A DNA stretch of 64,000 nucleotides from Phyllosticta citriasiana (lineage: Eukaryota; Ascomycota; Dothideomycetes; Botryosphaeriales; Phyllostictaceae). The notes under the pieces are model-generated. The model saw only the letters and a list, made by a program, of their open reading frames with translations, was not told where the DNA came from and made no database searches. Where the stretch lies: assembly GCA_038021145.1 (NCBI GenBank), contig JBBPHT010000018.1, positions 236,001 through 300,000 of the forward strand. Reading direction: 5' to 3'. Below are positions 1 to 13,700 of this stretch, in pieces. The translations under genes were made by a program, and so were the position numbers. Positions within the stretch are counted from its first letter, which is position 1. Every line of letters begins with the position of its first letter.

Positions 1-3000
1 GTACGAATGTCCTTTCATTCTAGTAATCTTAAATGGTCCTGCGTTAGGAGCGTCTAATTTTAGATTTAGCCGGTCCGTTATCTAGCTAGTCTTCTTAATG
101 TAAATAAAGTCTCTAATGTTAAAGTTAGGTATATAACGGTATTTATTAGCTTATTAGTAGTTCTTTTCTTACGATTAGTGAATTAATTTATAGGCGTACT
201 CGTAGGCTTCTTATCTTCTTTTTTAGAGAGACTAAGCTATAGACTGTGTTCTACCTTTAGGCGAAGTAGTTATTATCGTACGAGTAGTCTAGTCATAATA
301 TATACGTAGCACGAAGCTAAGGTCTACTTCTACTAGTATAAGACCTATAGCCTTATATAGGAGGGTAGCCTAAGCTAAATCCATTAATAGTAGAAGATTA
401 GACTAGTCATTTTAGTAGTAATTAATAAAGGGTCGTAGTTAGTACATAAGGACCTAATTTACTATCTTAGTAATTCCGTTTATCTAAGAGTGATAGGCTA
501 AATTAAAGTGTTATTTAATACTAGTTAACTTATATAGCTCCTACGCGAAGGCTAAAATGAACTAAGGACCTTAATCCGATAGTATACTTTTAGGATTTCC
601 GAAAATTCGGTAGACGTGATCGTAAAAAAGTTAAGATACTCCTTTAGCGTTAATTTTCTTCGTGTAAGGTAGACTAAAGGTTCTTTAGGATAACCGGTAT
701 ATAATAATAAGGATATAATTAAATCCCTTTTAGTCTTACGGCATCTCTTTAAAATCTATAGCTAGGTGTTACTAGGGACGGTTAGGAATTAGTAGGGGAT
801 ATAGAAGGCTAGGTATCTTATTAGTAAATTCATAGTTCTAGCGGTAAATATAGTAGTTTCGGCTATGTCTCTTAATTATGTAAGTCTAGCTAGGCTAGTA
901 ATAGTATTACTATAATAGCTTTTACATTTAATTAATTCTAGGATGGGTAGTAACGTAAGTAGTGTGCATTACTTTAATTATTCTCGCGCGAAGGTTATCC
1001 TAGTTAGGAATGACTAATGCGCTATAGTAAAGAAGTAATCCATCCTATAGCTTCTAATACGATTCGTTTTCCGGTTAAAGATAGGCTATTTCTCTCTATA
1101 GTTTAAGATCTAGGTTTTCTCTATTCGCGCGGAGGAGTTTGTTAAGGAAAATTATTAGTAGAGAAACTTCCGGCTCTATCATCATAAGTAGGACTACCTA
1201 GGAAGTAGGAATGAGATACTACTCTCGTACGGCCTTTACTTTCTCTTTTTAAGTCTTAAGTTACTCTTACTTTCTTATAAGAATATCCGTAATGATGTTT
1301 TCCTTTCCTAGTCGGTAGGTAAACCGGACTTAGTACTTAGTAAGTTACTCGGCCTATCTCGCTTATTATGCGGATAATTAGTACTTAGAAGTGAAGTGTT
1401 CTAATGCTTAATGGTCTATAATTATAAGAAAAGGTTTATAAAGGCCTATAAGCATGGATCTCTATTCCTCTAGTCCTTACATAATAGCTAGGAGTTCTTT
1501 ATTAGGTATTTAGTAGCGGAGTTCAGCATCTAACATTGCCTTAGAATAAAAGGATACCGGTTTCCATTCGTAATTTTCTTAATATTACGACAGAACTCCC
1601 ATAACTACTCCGTTACTTACGTCTATTTCCGTATAAGTATCTAAAGTTAGATTATAGTTTGTAAGTAGTGATTCACTACATATTAGTTTCCTAAGATTCC
1701 TAAAAGATTCTTCCTTAACTAGCCTAAGTTATCGCTACTTTAGTTTTAAACATAGTTTTTCTAGTAGCCGGCTAATTCGTCCGTAGTTAGGGAGGAATCT
1801 CTAATAGAAGTTATAGAATCCTAAGAAAGACTAAAGGGATTAAAGGGTCGTAGGTAATTACTAGGTACGAATAGGTTTAATTTTTTGCGGGTCTATTAAT
1901 ATACTCTCGATAGAGATGATGTATCCTAAGAATTTCGTGTGAGTAGTTAAAAACTTACTCTTTTTTATGTCAGCTTATAGTCCCGCTTTACGTAATCGTT
2001 ATAGAACTTTAATGACGTGTTAAGTATAATCGTGCGAGTTTTTAGAAATGATAAGAATATCGTCCATAAAGGCGATAACGAAATCATCTAAATAGTTAAA
2101 GAGAACTTAGTTAATAAAATGTTAAAAAGTAGCGGGCCCGTTACTTAGCCTAAAAGGTAAAACGCGGTATTTAAATAGTCCGTATCTCATGCGGAAGGTA
2201 GTATATTCCTTAGACTATTCTTAAAGTCGGATTCGATAGAAAGCTTATTAAATGTCTAGTTTTATATAGACCTTTCCTTTACCTACTCTCTATAAGAGTT
2301 CTAAGATAAGAGGTAAAGGATATAAGTCCTTCTTTATCTAATTATTTAACCGTCGGTAGTTAATATAAATTCGCTAACCACCTCCGGGTTTTTTCACTAC
2401 TAATACTAGAGAGGTATAGGGTGCGTAACTCTTAGTAATAAATCCTTTCTTTAAATTCTCTTAGACGTATTCCTTTACTACGGTAAGCTGTTCTATAGAT
2501 ATTCTATAGAGGGGACTTATTAGTAGGCGCGGAGAATCCTTATATGTAAGAGAAATTTAATGATTAACTCCTACACGAGAAGGTAGTAGCTAGTTAGACT
2601 CTTATTTTAAAAAGACGTCGCGGTAGTTCTTATACTTAGAGGGTAAACGATCATTAAGGTATTCATTAAAAGCTTCATCTTTATCGGCTTCGTCGATATC
2701 ATCTAGTATAATAGAATAAAGATCTACTACTTCCGTTAGTATTTTTATAGGTAGGTTAATTTCCATAAGAGAAGTGAAAAAGGTTTCTTAGTTATTAACT
2801 TTAATATCGTCGGAGATGTATATTAAAGAAATTAATTAGTTTATCCGTAAAACTTTACTTCGTGCGGATAATTTTAGAACGTTTAAAAGATTTAAAAAAG
2901 AAATTCGGTCCGGAGGATCTAACTAAATGAGTTATTAGTTACGGTAATCCGGAAGAACATGATGATATATAAGGAACTAGCGGCCTAGAATAATATTATA

Positions 3001-3330
3001 GCGCCTAATATCTAGTACGAAGGCGTATATTATAACTAGCCGATGTTAGAAATGGAATTATAATTAATAAATGAAATCGAGTTACTTATTTATGCGTTAG
3101 TTAAACCTAGAGACTTTAAGGTTCCCGCTAGTAATCTTTCTTTTCTTAATCCCTAATTCCCTAAGTTATAGAAGAAGTTAAGGATGGATAAAGCTAGATC
3201 TATTTACGCCGGTATTAACTAGGGCATAAACAGGTATAGCGCGACTACTAGCTATAATTATAGTTCGCACGGTAAACGGGTGTCCTCTAATAAGGTCATG
3301 AACGTTCACCTATAAATTAGTAATTTATAG
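1..3330 (-). pseudogene. Degenerate gypsy pol polyprotein (protease, RT, RNase H, integrase)
   Basis: The protease active site is visible near 3200-3280 as a strand reading ALVNTGVNRSSFIHP, where the catalytic DTG has become NTG, a G-to-A change. The RT core covers about 1970-2410 and includes VVKKPGG, NYR.LN, KDLYPLP, TFRMRYGLFKYRVLPF and the catalytic FMDD box. RNase H, about 1500-1900, has motifs such as WKPVSFYSK, LDAELRY and NKELLAI. The integrase core, about 300-800, has a DF start, LSD.GP and AYHS.INGITKIVN. Premature stops are scattered throughout, so no functional product is possible. The family assignment rests on motif order (RT before integrase) and on the FMDD context. Confidence 0.85.
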
Positions 3331-5062
3331 AGCTCCGAGCTCATGTCTTAGGGAGGAGACTTCCCCTAAGACTTATTATTTTCCGATAAAGAAGAGTATA
3401 GTTCTAATGTTATACACTCTTCTCCTTCTTCTTCTATTATAGTATTAACTATCTTTACTTCGGTTTCTAGGCACTATTAGATAAGGTGTCTAAACTTTCC
3501 GCATTAATAGTAGGGTCTAATATCGCCTTAGAGTTCCGCTTTTCCTTCACGTATTAGATTTTCTGTTATTACGCGAGGAGTAGATCTCTATGATGACCTT
3601 AAAAGAGGCTATTCTCTTAAACTTCTACCTATTAAAAGAGTAGATTTACCTACTTATTCCTGTTATTATTTCTTTATACGGTCTTCCTAGGATGATAAAG
3701 ATATATTTTAACCGTTTCGGTACTTAATCATACTTTATGTGATAGGGTATGCCTTTTAAAGGTATTCTTTAAATGAAATGGAGTCATCTTATTTAATTCC
3801 TACTAAATGAGTTTACAGTAGGGGATCTAATAAAGAGTGAAAATCCTCTTTCTATTATTCGTGCGGAAGGTTAGCTTCTAAAGCTAAGTGTACGAACTCT
3901 AACTAGAACTTCTAAAGATCCGTAGGAATTTTATAATGAAGGTCCTTTAGCTTCTTCTTTACATCCTTTTACCGGTGCGGATTCTTAAATACTTACTTAA
4001 GCTAGTAATATAAGTCGGTATTAAGGACTAGATTATCTATCTTCGCGCGGGCATAAAGAAATAGTACTAAATGCTATGCTACCTCACCCTATATCCTAGA
4101 GAGGATATAACTTATAATGGCTTCCTTAGTATCTATAGTAGTACCTCTTTTAAAGTGGTCCTTATTACTACGGATTTTGTTATTTATGAGGAGCCGCTAA
4201 TACTCGTACGTAGGGTTTTAGCCGTTTATTAATTCGGGTAGGTCGGGCACTCTTAGTATGCGTTTCTTCTTCTTCCGGGATCCGTTCTCTTCTAAATACT
4301 ATGAACTTATTAACTTAATAGTATCTTCGCGCGACGAAGTTTAATGACTTAAAATCCTTTCTGCTAAGTTAAGGATAACTTATTTAAGAGTCTTAATTTA
4401 TATCTTCGCGTGAATAGTAATATCCTAGGTTTATCCCTTTATGAGAGGAGTAATCTCGGATTAATAGTTATTAGCTTCTTCTGGTAGAATATGCCTAAAA
4501 GCTTCTTTAACCTAAAATTATATCATGTAAAAAAGACCTTTCTCTTATACTTATATATTAAGCTTAACCGGTGATAGGGAGTAAAAAGACTATAATAAGA
4601 AGGGGAGTACCTATCCTCTTCCTTCCTCCGATTCGTAAGGTAATTTAGTACCTCCATACGAGGGTGTTTATTATTAACTACTAGACTCCTCTTAAGTACT
4701 AGTCGCGTAGGCTTAATTCTTAGCTATACTATCCGCGTAGAGAATAGTCTTCTACTTTCTCATAAGTAGGTACGGAGAGGATGCCTCCTTAATGTTTATA
4801 CGCTATACTATAGCCTTATAAAGACTTCTATAGTTAATATGTACTCGATGCTCTTTAGTCCTTAGATAATACTAATGCGCCTTACTGAGATGACTTAAAT
4901 TTCCTTCTTAAATAATAGACGGTCGTGTATAAGGCTCAGGCTATACATATAGTATACCTAGTTTAGGTATTCTAACACCTCCCTTAGGTGATAAAAAAGT
5001 AGGATAGGGATAATACCTAGAATTATCTTCTATATCTATCACGAATCGTTAAGCGGCTAATA

Positions 5063-5583
5063 TGTAGGCTTTCACCCGGAGGCTATCTACTTAGTCGGAC
5101 GTATGTAAAATTAAAAAGAACTTAATTAAAGTTAAGTAGTTAAAAGATGAAGTTAAGTGAAGTCTTCTTAATTATTATAAATATAGAAGATGCTATATAC
5201 TCTTCTATCTTCTATATATATTTATATAAGAAGTGAAATGAGAACTAAACTCTCTCTTTACTGCGTAAATTACTACTTTAGTTACGTTATCAAAATAGAT
5301 AAGAAATTAATCTTCTTATTACCGCGTGAAGTTTCGTTAGCCGTTAAGTAGGCTGTGTATCCTTAGGAGTTTTTATTATCTATCGGCACCACCGGCTTAC
5401 ACGGCTCGGCCGGTTTACGCGGCTCGGTTATAATTAACTTCGGCTTATTAAGTAATCGCGCGAGGGCGTAGTTATAATGTACTCGCGTTACTAGTATCTA
5501 ATAGCCATCGTAATAGGAGTCTTTACTTTTTACTCATATTATACGTAAGGTTTATTATGTATAGGATGTAAGAGAGTGCTACA
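5063..5583 (-). repeat. Candidate gypsy 5' LTR (521 bp)
   Basis: The segment begins TGTAG and ends CTACA, a perfect 5-bp inverted terminus of the TG...CA type expected of LTRs. It lies just upstream (minus sense) of the gypsy internal region. The plus-strand bases immediately before it end in GCGGCTA, which could be a mutated tRNA 3' end (CCA to CTA) acting as primer site. The partner LTR is outside the window, so neither identity nor target duplication can be tested. Flanking bases on the right are TTAAT. Confidence 0.45.
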
Positions 5584-6210
5584 TTAATTACCTCCTAGGT
5601 AGTATTAAAGTTTAGATGAAATCCGAACCTAGTCCTTTTTCCTTAGTAGGTAGGGTTAGGTTTAGAGGCGTCTACTAGGATAGTTCTCTTCGGCATAGTA
5701 TACTATTTCTTAATTAGGCCTAGTACGATAAGTGGTAGGGATGATAGGGGGAGAGGGCTTATAGGGAAATCCTAGTCTATTTCCTCGGGTTCATTAGCTA
5801 CTTAAGTAGGTAGTAGGTCGGACGGTGTAGGGGTATCCTAGTCTATTTCCTCGGGTTCATTAGTGAGTTAAGTAGGCGGTAGGCTAGGCAGTATAGGGGT
5901 ATCCTAGATTTTATGGTTACGGTCGTCTAGTAGAAGGGAAACTAGTTTAGGTAGGGCCTCCCCCTAGGGGGTAGGTACGGGTGTACTTATAGTACGATAC
6001 TTTAGAGGGTAGGTTTTTACTTTCTAACTTTAGTTATATACGTATGAGCCCGCGCTGTAGAGTTATAGTAGGTGTAGTAATTTTCGATTTTTAAAAATTT
6101 TATGTATAGTAATAACTTATTAACGCATAGGCTTTTTTTAAGAAGTAGTAGCTAAACTAAAGAAGAGTATATAATGCCGTATACGTTTATAAGGTAAGTA
6201 GGGATGCCTA
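5584..6210. other. RIP-mutated sequence between gypsy and LINE, no gene
   Basis: AT-rich sequence with the same CpA depletion as its neighbours. It has no domain signature on either strand. The only internal structure I see is a 66-bp tandem duplication, listed separately. Confidence 0.6.
5769..5907 (+). repeat. Two-copy 66-bp tandem repeat
   Basis: The phrase ATCCTAG recurs at 5769, 5835 and 5901, exactly 66 bp apart. The two units share the internal run CTATTTCCTCGGGTTCATTAG and differ by a handful of mostly transition changes. The repeat probably predates the mutation of the block. Confidence 0.75.
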
Positions 6211-6240
6211 TTAATTAATTAATTAATTAATTAATTTAAT
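6211..6240 (-). repeat. (TTAA)n tail of the minus-strand LINE
   Basis: A run of TTAA units sits at the 3' end of the minus LINE. It abuts a sequence (reverse complement of AATTTTACGTCCTAGTAGAG) close to the 3' end of the plus LINE. It is the LINE's terminal simple repeat, possibly converted from TCAA by RIP. Confidence 0.7.
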
Positions 6241-9200
6241 TTTACGTCCTAGTAGAGCTAATTAGCTATTTAGGACGGGGCTACCCTATACGTAAATAGC
6301 TAAGGGACCGCGTAAGGGGTGCCTAGACTATCTAGTTTATTATCGTATAATAATTTACTATAGGGTATGTAGGTAGGTTTTTAGGGAATAGTTAGCTATT
6401 ATATATAGATTTTACTCGTACGACCGTAGGTAGCTGCGCGTAAGAATGGAGAAAGGGGTCATATAGAAGGGAAACATAGGGAAGTGTACTAAGGTAAGGG
6501 TTTTAGGCCTCCTTAGGCATAAGACTAAGGTACTACTTATAGGTAGATACCTTTATTAACTAGAGGAACTCTATTATGTAGGAGATTCCTAGATGAGTAT
6601 TTAGGAGGAGCTCTATTAAGAGATTACTCCTATATACTAGCTTAGCTAGCTATGTTAAGAGGCTAGCTAGTAGCTTCTCTTATATACTACTATATCTTAG
6701 GTAACTAAGAAGTAGGTATTTTAGGTTTTATGTTACGGTGCTACGGTAGGGGTAGTATGGTATATCTATCTTTCTAAAGCGGTATAGGTAGGCTTTAAAG
6801 TAGCTATGCCTAAAAGTTAGTTAGTAGAAGGCCGAGGCACATTACCGTTCCGTATAGGGGATTTTAATGCGTCCTCTAGGCTTCTACTATAGGTTAGCGT
6901 AGTAGGTATTAGGGTTTTATATAATAGCTTTCTTAGCTATTTTAGTAATATATGTTACCTATTCTATACGTATCTATACTCATAGCTATTACTAGATATA
7001 AGTGAAGCTAGTCCTATCCCTAGAGGGTAAGGTATCTAATACGGCCTCCTTTATAATATGATTAGCTTATTCGTTCCTATAGATACTAGTATGCCCTAGT
7101 ACCTAGTATAGGGAAACCCTACATCCTATTCATATAAGGGTATTTATGGCTTAAACTATTTATATTTAGTATTCCTAGCCGGCGTTATTAGAGGGGACCT
7201 TAAGCCTCTAGAAGGCGGCTTAGTTATCTATGAAGACCTTAATATAGTTATTCTTTAGGCCGTACGAGATAGCCCACTTAAGTATAGTAGGAATAGTATC
7301 TAGTTCCCCGTTATATACTGTTAGTAGTAGGCTAAGGTTAGCTCCCTTACTAGTATATAGTACGTCTCTAGATGGGTTCTATGCGTAAAAAGCTATACTA
7401 ATTCCTTTTCTACTAGGGATGCATGAAGCATCTATATAGATATAAACATCTAAGGAGGGGGCTTCATTTACTATCTACTAATAGGCTATAGCCTCCTCCT
7501 CTTTAGAATTAGTACTAATATGCACCTCATACGGGAGAGATCTCTTCTATAGGGGAAAGTAGAAGTGCGTAATCCTCTCCTAGCCATTACTCTTAAGATG
7601 TATAATGCTAGCTTTCACTCTCTTAAGCTAAGTTAGCCGCTTTTATACGGGGTCCCCTTCTATTAGAGCGGGGATTTACTTAAGGGCTTTATGGATAGGG
7701 TGTACTAGTATAAGTTTCCTTACCTAGAGGGCATAAGACCTAATTTCCTTATTAAGGCGTAGGGCTAGGAGGAGAAGAGCCGCTTCTAGCTCTATTAGCT
7801 AGGTAGGGGTCGTCCAGAAGGCTCTAAGAATCCTTTAAAGTGCTACTCCCTATAGGGATTAGTAGCTCCTCATAAAGCTAGCCTAGTTCTTCTAGTAGAT
7901 TTAGCTGCCGTAGTCTACTATACTAAGCACGCATACTAGGTAGATTTATCATACGGCTTAGGAAGAAAGGCCTTATTCCGTATTTACTAGCCGGGTAAGC
8001 CTAGAGAAGGCCCTCTTAGCTTACGTAATACGGGTGGCTAGGTGTTATTTAAAGGTAAGACCTTCATTAAATAGAATACCTAGCCATTATATAAGGGGTT
8101 TTAGCTATATCTTTTCCCTATTTAGTAGGTGGACCGGGACTAGGTCTATTTTCCTAGTAGAGAAGTAGATAAGCTCTATCTTATTAAGGTCGAAGTCTAC
8201 TACACATTCTTTTCCTTTCTAAAAAACGTACGACGTAGCTCTTTATAGGAGGGTTGCGTTACGTTTCTATGAGGAGGAGATAGCGGTAAGGGAGATGTCA
8301 TCTATATATAAGAGAGGGCTAACGGCCCCTATTTAAAAGATCTCTCATATATATATAAGAAACAGGATGGGTGAGACTAGACTTCCCTAGGGGATTCCTA
8401 TTTAGACTAGGGTAAGGTTTTCTATCTAGCTATTAAATAATAGCTAGGTCGTACGATCCTATAGGAAGATTTTAACCTAGTATAGAAGGCGTGCCGGAAG
8501 CTAAAGTCTAGCCATAACCGTAAGGAGTTAGTTATAGGCTACATGGTTAAATGCCCCTTATACATTAAGAAAGAGGGTAGATGCTTTCTTATTCTACTAT
8601 CTAGCTCCCTAGACCTAATAAGTTAGGAGGAGAGCTATATCTATTATAGACTTCTTTAGCCTACCCCTAATTTAGGAGGGGTAGAGTAGGTTAGTTATTT
8701 TAGTAAGTACCCTAAGCCGTTTTATGAAAAGTCTCTCTAGTACCTTCCCTAGGTAGTTAAGAAGAGAGATAACCCTATACGCCTTAGGTTAGGAGTAGTC
8801 TAGTTTACTTAGCTTTTATAGGATCACTCCGCGTGCCTCTCTCTAGAGAAGTAGTTAGTAGCCCTAGTTAAATAGTGTACGATAGATGTAAAGGAGTTAC
8901 TCTAGGGCAGCCTCGTATACTTTAATGATGATTTCTTACGTAATCATGTCCGGGCTAGGGGACTTACCCTTTATTTAGGAGGAGTATGCGTTAGCTAGCT
9001 CTTCTTTAGTAAGTGATAGCTATTCCTAGTCTAGGTCCGGCTAATAGGATGCCTAGTCGTACGACTAAGCCTAAGGGGGTAAGGGGAATAATTTCTCCCG
9101 GAGGGCTTAGCATTTACTGGGGAAAGAAGAGTATAAGGTCCCTCTTATGTCTTAAATTTATGGGATAAGACTAGAGGTAGATGGGTAGGTATAAGCCATA

Positions 9201-10389
9201 GCTTAGAAAATCGTACGGGGTGTTTCTTCTATAAGGAAGGATTTCTAGTGGTTAGACTTTACTGATTTTAGAGCTATAGTGTATTTATTCCGAGCTACCT
9301 TATACTCTTCTCCGTTCTTCGTACGTCTAGCCCTTACCATGTTCGTACGAAGGTTAGATAGATCTCTTATCTACTAGGGATTTACCCTAGATTTAGGAGC
9401 GTAGGTAGGGATATATATAGCTATAGAGTTACTAATAGCTATTTAAAGTGCCTCCCCTAGTTAGTTAAGTATTAGGATATTAATCTTCTAGGTAAGGACC
9501 TCGTTAGGGGCTCGGGTAGGAAGATTTATAATCTTAGGTTACATAGCCTATATGGCTATAGTAAGTCTCATCCGATATAGTTCCTAAAATTCTAGCCATT
9601 TAGCTTCCTTTATGTTATACCGAGCTTGTCCGGGGCCTCTAGGCTAGGACTAAATAGTAAGAGTGAATAGTATTCCCTTATAGTCTAAGCCTACCTTAAC
9701 TATTTACTAGTCTCATATAAGGTTAGCTATAGATGAGGAGGCTACTATAAGATCTATAATAGTCTTATTAGCCATACTATAGCGGAAGTATATACCTTCC
9801 CCTAGGATATTCATGATCTTAAGGTTATTATCTTTAATCTAGTCCATTAGCTTCTTAGCCCCTAGTGATTATATAGCTAGGGGGTCCTAGAATGGATAAT
9901 GTTCGTTAAAATCCCCTATAAAGAGGGAGGGGGTTTCTACCTTATTATATTTTAGGACCCTCTCTATCGTACGAGGAAGGTTTTCATTAGCTTAGGTTTA
10001 CCTAGCTTCATTATACACGTTAATGAGGTGAGTTTATGTAGTTAGTCCTTCTATCTCTAGCACGAGGGTGTCCTTACTAGGAAGGATATCTAGACGAAAG
10101 TTAATCTAGACTCCCTATATGAATCTTAACTAGTATACTAGCGTATAGGGGCGTTTCTACCCGTATAAGGGGAGGATCTAGTAGAAAGATGGGTGGCTAA
10201 CTAATTATGGACTTCCATCTTATGTTACTATCCACGGTTCTTATATAAGGATTAGGTAGACCCCCATCTCTACTATAAGTTAAAGGGCCGTCTCTATAGG
10301 TAGAAGGCTTTTATTAAGGTTAACTTATAGGATTTTAATGTCCTCTATTATGCTTTACGCTTTAAGGTAGTAATAGGGCATTATTTATC
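6211..10389 (-). mobile_element. Tad1-like LINE retrotransposon, 5'-truncated, RIP-degraded
   Basis: On the minus strand the right end opens with an endonuclease start (KILQVNLNKS, near 10,340) followed by LIQEPW and the endonuclease box IGDFNEH near 9,920. The reverse transcriptase box LYIDDISLTA lies near 8,300. RNase H is expected at about 7.0-7.5 kb. The 3' end carries a TTAA-type simple-repeat tail at 6211-6240, preceded by a short 3' motif shared with the plus-strand LINE. There is no room for an ORF1, so the copy is 5'-truncated, as LINE insertions often are. Stops are frequent throughout. Confidence 0.8.
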
Positions 10390-10766
10390 TGTTAGCGGTA
10401 TTCTATAAAGATAAGTAATATCTTTATTATATACCGTATGGTAGATGGTCTATAGTAGAGAATGTAGTAGATTCTTTACTATAAGAGAACTTCCTTAAAG
10501 GACTAACTAGCAGGCTACCTAAGGGTGTTTATATAGAAGAACCTATAGATTCTAGAGAGTTCTATCTCTAGGTAATTAGTAATAGGTTCTTCTATTAATA
10601 GAAGACGATTTCTAATCAATCTAGACTAGAAGATTCTAGGCCTTAGTAATGAGACAATCTAGAATAAGGGCTAGAATCTGAAAGAACCCGTAGGAATAAG
10701 TTCTTAGTAATAGAAGAGGTCTAGAAGAGTCTAGAACAGTCTAGACTTATTCTTAGGCCTCTAACA
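10390..10766 (-). repeat. Solo copia LTR (377 bp)
   Basis: It is a third copy of the LTR that bounds the copia element further right: same length, same TGTTAG...CTAACA termini, and about five differences from the copy at 21096, all transitions. It has no internal region attached. Flanking pentamers are TTATC on the left and CTATA on the right, so there is no target duplication. It sits exactly between two LINEs pointing away from each other. A solo LTR lacking a target duplication suggests recombination between different elements rather than within one. Confidence 0.9.
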
Positions 10767-13700
10767 CTATACGTAATAAACCTTACGTATAACATGAGTA
10801 AAAAGTGAAGACTCTATGACCTTAGTAACGTCCTACGGGATTATACTGAGATAGGTCGCGTAGGTAATACGTTATTAGTTCTAGCTACTTAAGTTTACTC
10901 CCTTAAAAATACTGCTCGTACGCTAGGAGTAAAGGTTTACTAGCTATAAAAGCCGGTCATCCTTCCTATAAACCTAACTAAACCATCGTATATAACCTAA
11001 GCCTAGAAAGTAACTACTACTAAAAAACTAAACACGATAACTCCTTACCTAAAGATAATTATAAAGCTAGCTACTACTCCCCTAAAGACCCTATAGGATA
11101 TATAGGTTATTATCTAGTAGTAGAGTCCCTTCCTAAACTTTAACCCTCTCTCTATATAAAATAATATTAATAATACCTTTAAGAATGTAGGTATATCTAG
11201 CCTAGTTATAATAATAGTAATATATATAGAGAAGGGTAACATCCTACTTACCGGCTCACCCTAGTATAACTCTAAATTCTTTACCTCCTATTAAGACCTC
11301 TTTACTTACCTATTCCTAGATGCTATAGTCTAGGAGAACTAAACCTAGTATAAGGTTATTACCTATAGCATCCCTCTTAAAGACCTCCATCTACTTAATA
11401 TTAGATAATTCATTATAGAAGAGGTCCGTACTTTTAACCCTAGCCTATCAGTCGTAGGAACTCTATACTAGCTTACTTCGGCCGAAAGGAGGGCTACCTA
11501 AAAAAGTAGGGTTAGTTATTATAGCCTTCTATATAGTAAAAGAGGTAGAGATAGCCATCTTAAAGCTATTCTATCTTATAGGAGTGAGTATAAGGGTTAT
11601 AAAACTCCTTAGGCTTACTCTAGATGTATAGTATATAAAGTGTTAAGAATTTAGCTATAGCTCCCCTAGGTATTATAATAGGACTAAATGCTCACTATAT
11701 ACTAGCCCCTATACTATAGAAAAGTATGACTATAAATACTATATAAAGAGAGGCATGATATATACCTATATAGCGTTAAAGTATAGTAACTATAACGGTA
11801 CTCATTACTCCTAGGACCTATACTATCCCTATTATCTAATAAAGCCATCCCCCTAGTATAAATATTAGGTAACCTTAAAGTTATATAAGTTAACTTAAAC
11901 TAGAATGCCTAGGCTATAGAAGTAGTACTCTAGGATACTCTCTACTTAGGCATCCACCTAATATTTATCTAGGAACTATAGATAATACTATAAGAAGATA
12001 TAGCTAATATATAATTAATCTCTTACCCCTCTATAATATAAATTATCCTAACCTTCCTATAGGGCTCCTATCCTTAGATAATATTCTACCTAAATAAATC
12101 CCTTACCTAAGTCTAGGTAATTCCTTACCTAGATATTTTCTCTAGCCTAGACTGCCTTACTGTTAATTTAACCTACGGAGAAGATACTATCCGCATAGTT
12201 AATATCTATAATAAGGTAGAATAAGGTAACCCATCCTCCCTACGTACGATAGAAAGAGTCATTAAGTATAGCCCCCCTACCATGCTAATAATCTACGTAG
12301 GGGACTTTAACGAACACTATCTAATATAGGACCTACTCTCCCCCTAATCTCATAAGGTAGAAGCTCTATATGAATAGATTAAGGAAAACCGCCTTAAACT
12401 CTAAAACTAGCCTAGAGCAGGTACCTTCTTTCATATAGGGATGGAAAGGGAAATAGTTATTAACCTCTCCCTATGTACTCTAATAATTACCGCTTAAGTG
12501 ATTAACTAGTAGTTATAAGAGAACCCCTTATCTAACCATAATGCTATTCTCTTTACTATTACGTACGATGAGTTTCGGGATACACTAATGCCTCTACTAC
12601 GGTTTAACGTTAAAAAAGCTAACTAGGCCTAATATAAGTAAATCGTCTAAGAAGAGTTAAATAAGATTATGATTCTACTTATCTAAGCCCTTCCTAATAG
12701 GGTATAATACATACTCTCTAGCGGGACCTTATAAGAGGACCTAGACTAACTTAGACGAAGCCTTATAAAGGTAATAGAGATAGTAGCTAAACGTAGCATC
12801 CTACGGGTAACACCTAGATAGTAATAAAAACTATAGTAGTCCCCACTCCTTATAGCCTTAAGGATAACCGCTATATAAGTAAGGCGTAGGGCACATTAGG
12901 ACTAAGTTACATATATATAAGTATAGAATATATATAATATAGCTATTAAGTAGGTAAAATAAGAGCACTAGAATAACTTCCTTATAAAAGAAACACCCTA
13001 GTCTATCTATAAGGTAATAGCGTACATGAAATTAACCCGATCTAAGCAGATCCCCTAGATACGCAACCTTTAAGATTAACTCTCATCATCGTACGACGGT
13101 AAGTATACCGCCTTCCGTTAGAAACTCTTCCCCCTACCACTATACATCCCCCTACGCGACTAGATAAACTATAAGGAAGGGCTATAGGACTAGCCCTCCC
13201 TTATAGATAAGGAAGTATAGTATGCCTACTCTCGTAAGATTAAAGGCACTACCCCTAGGCTAGACTAGATCTACTAAAGGATGATTACTAAGGCGTACGA
13301 CGCTTCTCCCGGAAAATTCACCTAGGTATACCGAACCTTCTTTACGTACGGATACCACCTAGATTACTAGAGAGAAGCAGTAGGAGTGATACTTAAGAAA
13401 CTAGGGAAACCTAATTACGTAGACCTAAAAGCGTATAGAGTTATCTCCCTACTTAACTACCTAGAAAAAGTTCTTAAACATATTATAGTAAAACGTCTTA
13501 GAGTGCTTATAGAAGCTACCTACCTCCTATACCTATTCTAAATAGGCGGACGACTATAGAAGTTAGTAATTAATGTAGTAATAATCCTTATACGTATTAT
13601 CTAAGACGAGAGGAGGGCACGGTATAAGATATTAACCCTATTCCTTAACATATAAGGCGCCTTTAATCATATAGCCTATAACTAGCTCTTATATATAATA

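Larger units (their letters stand above)
1..5583 (-). mobile_element. Ty3/gypsy LTR retrotransposon, RIP-degraded, cut by the left window edge
   Basis: Read on the minus strand, this block carries the gypsy pol order from high to low coordinates: protease, reverse transcriptase, RNase H, integrase. No frame stays open because of many TAA/TAG stops of the kind made by C-to-T and G-to-A change. The integrase C-terminal tail (LDAPNAGPFKITRMKGHSY) lies at the very start of the window, so the element's 3' end and 3' LTR are outside. A candidate 5' LTR sits at 5063-5583. The gag region, about 3.4-5.0 kb, is too mutated for me to find a zinc knuckle. CpA and TpG are scarce while CpG is kept, which fits RIP acting on CpA. 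Confidence 0.85.
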
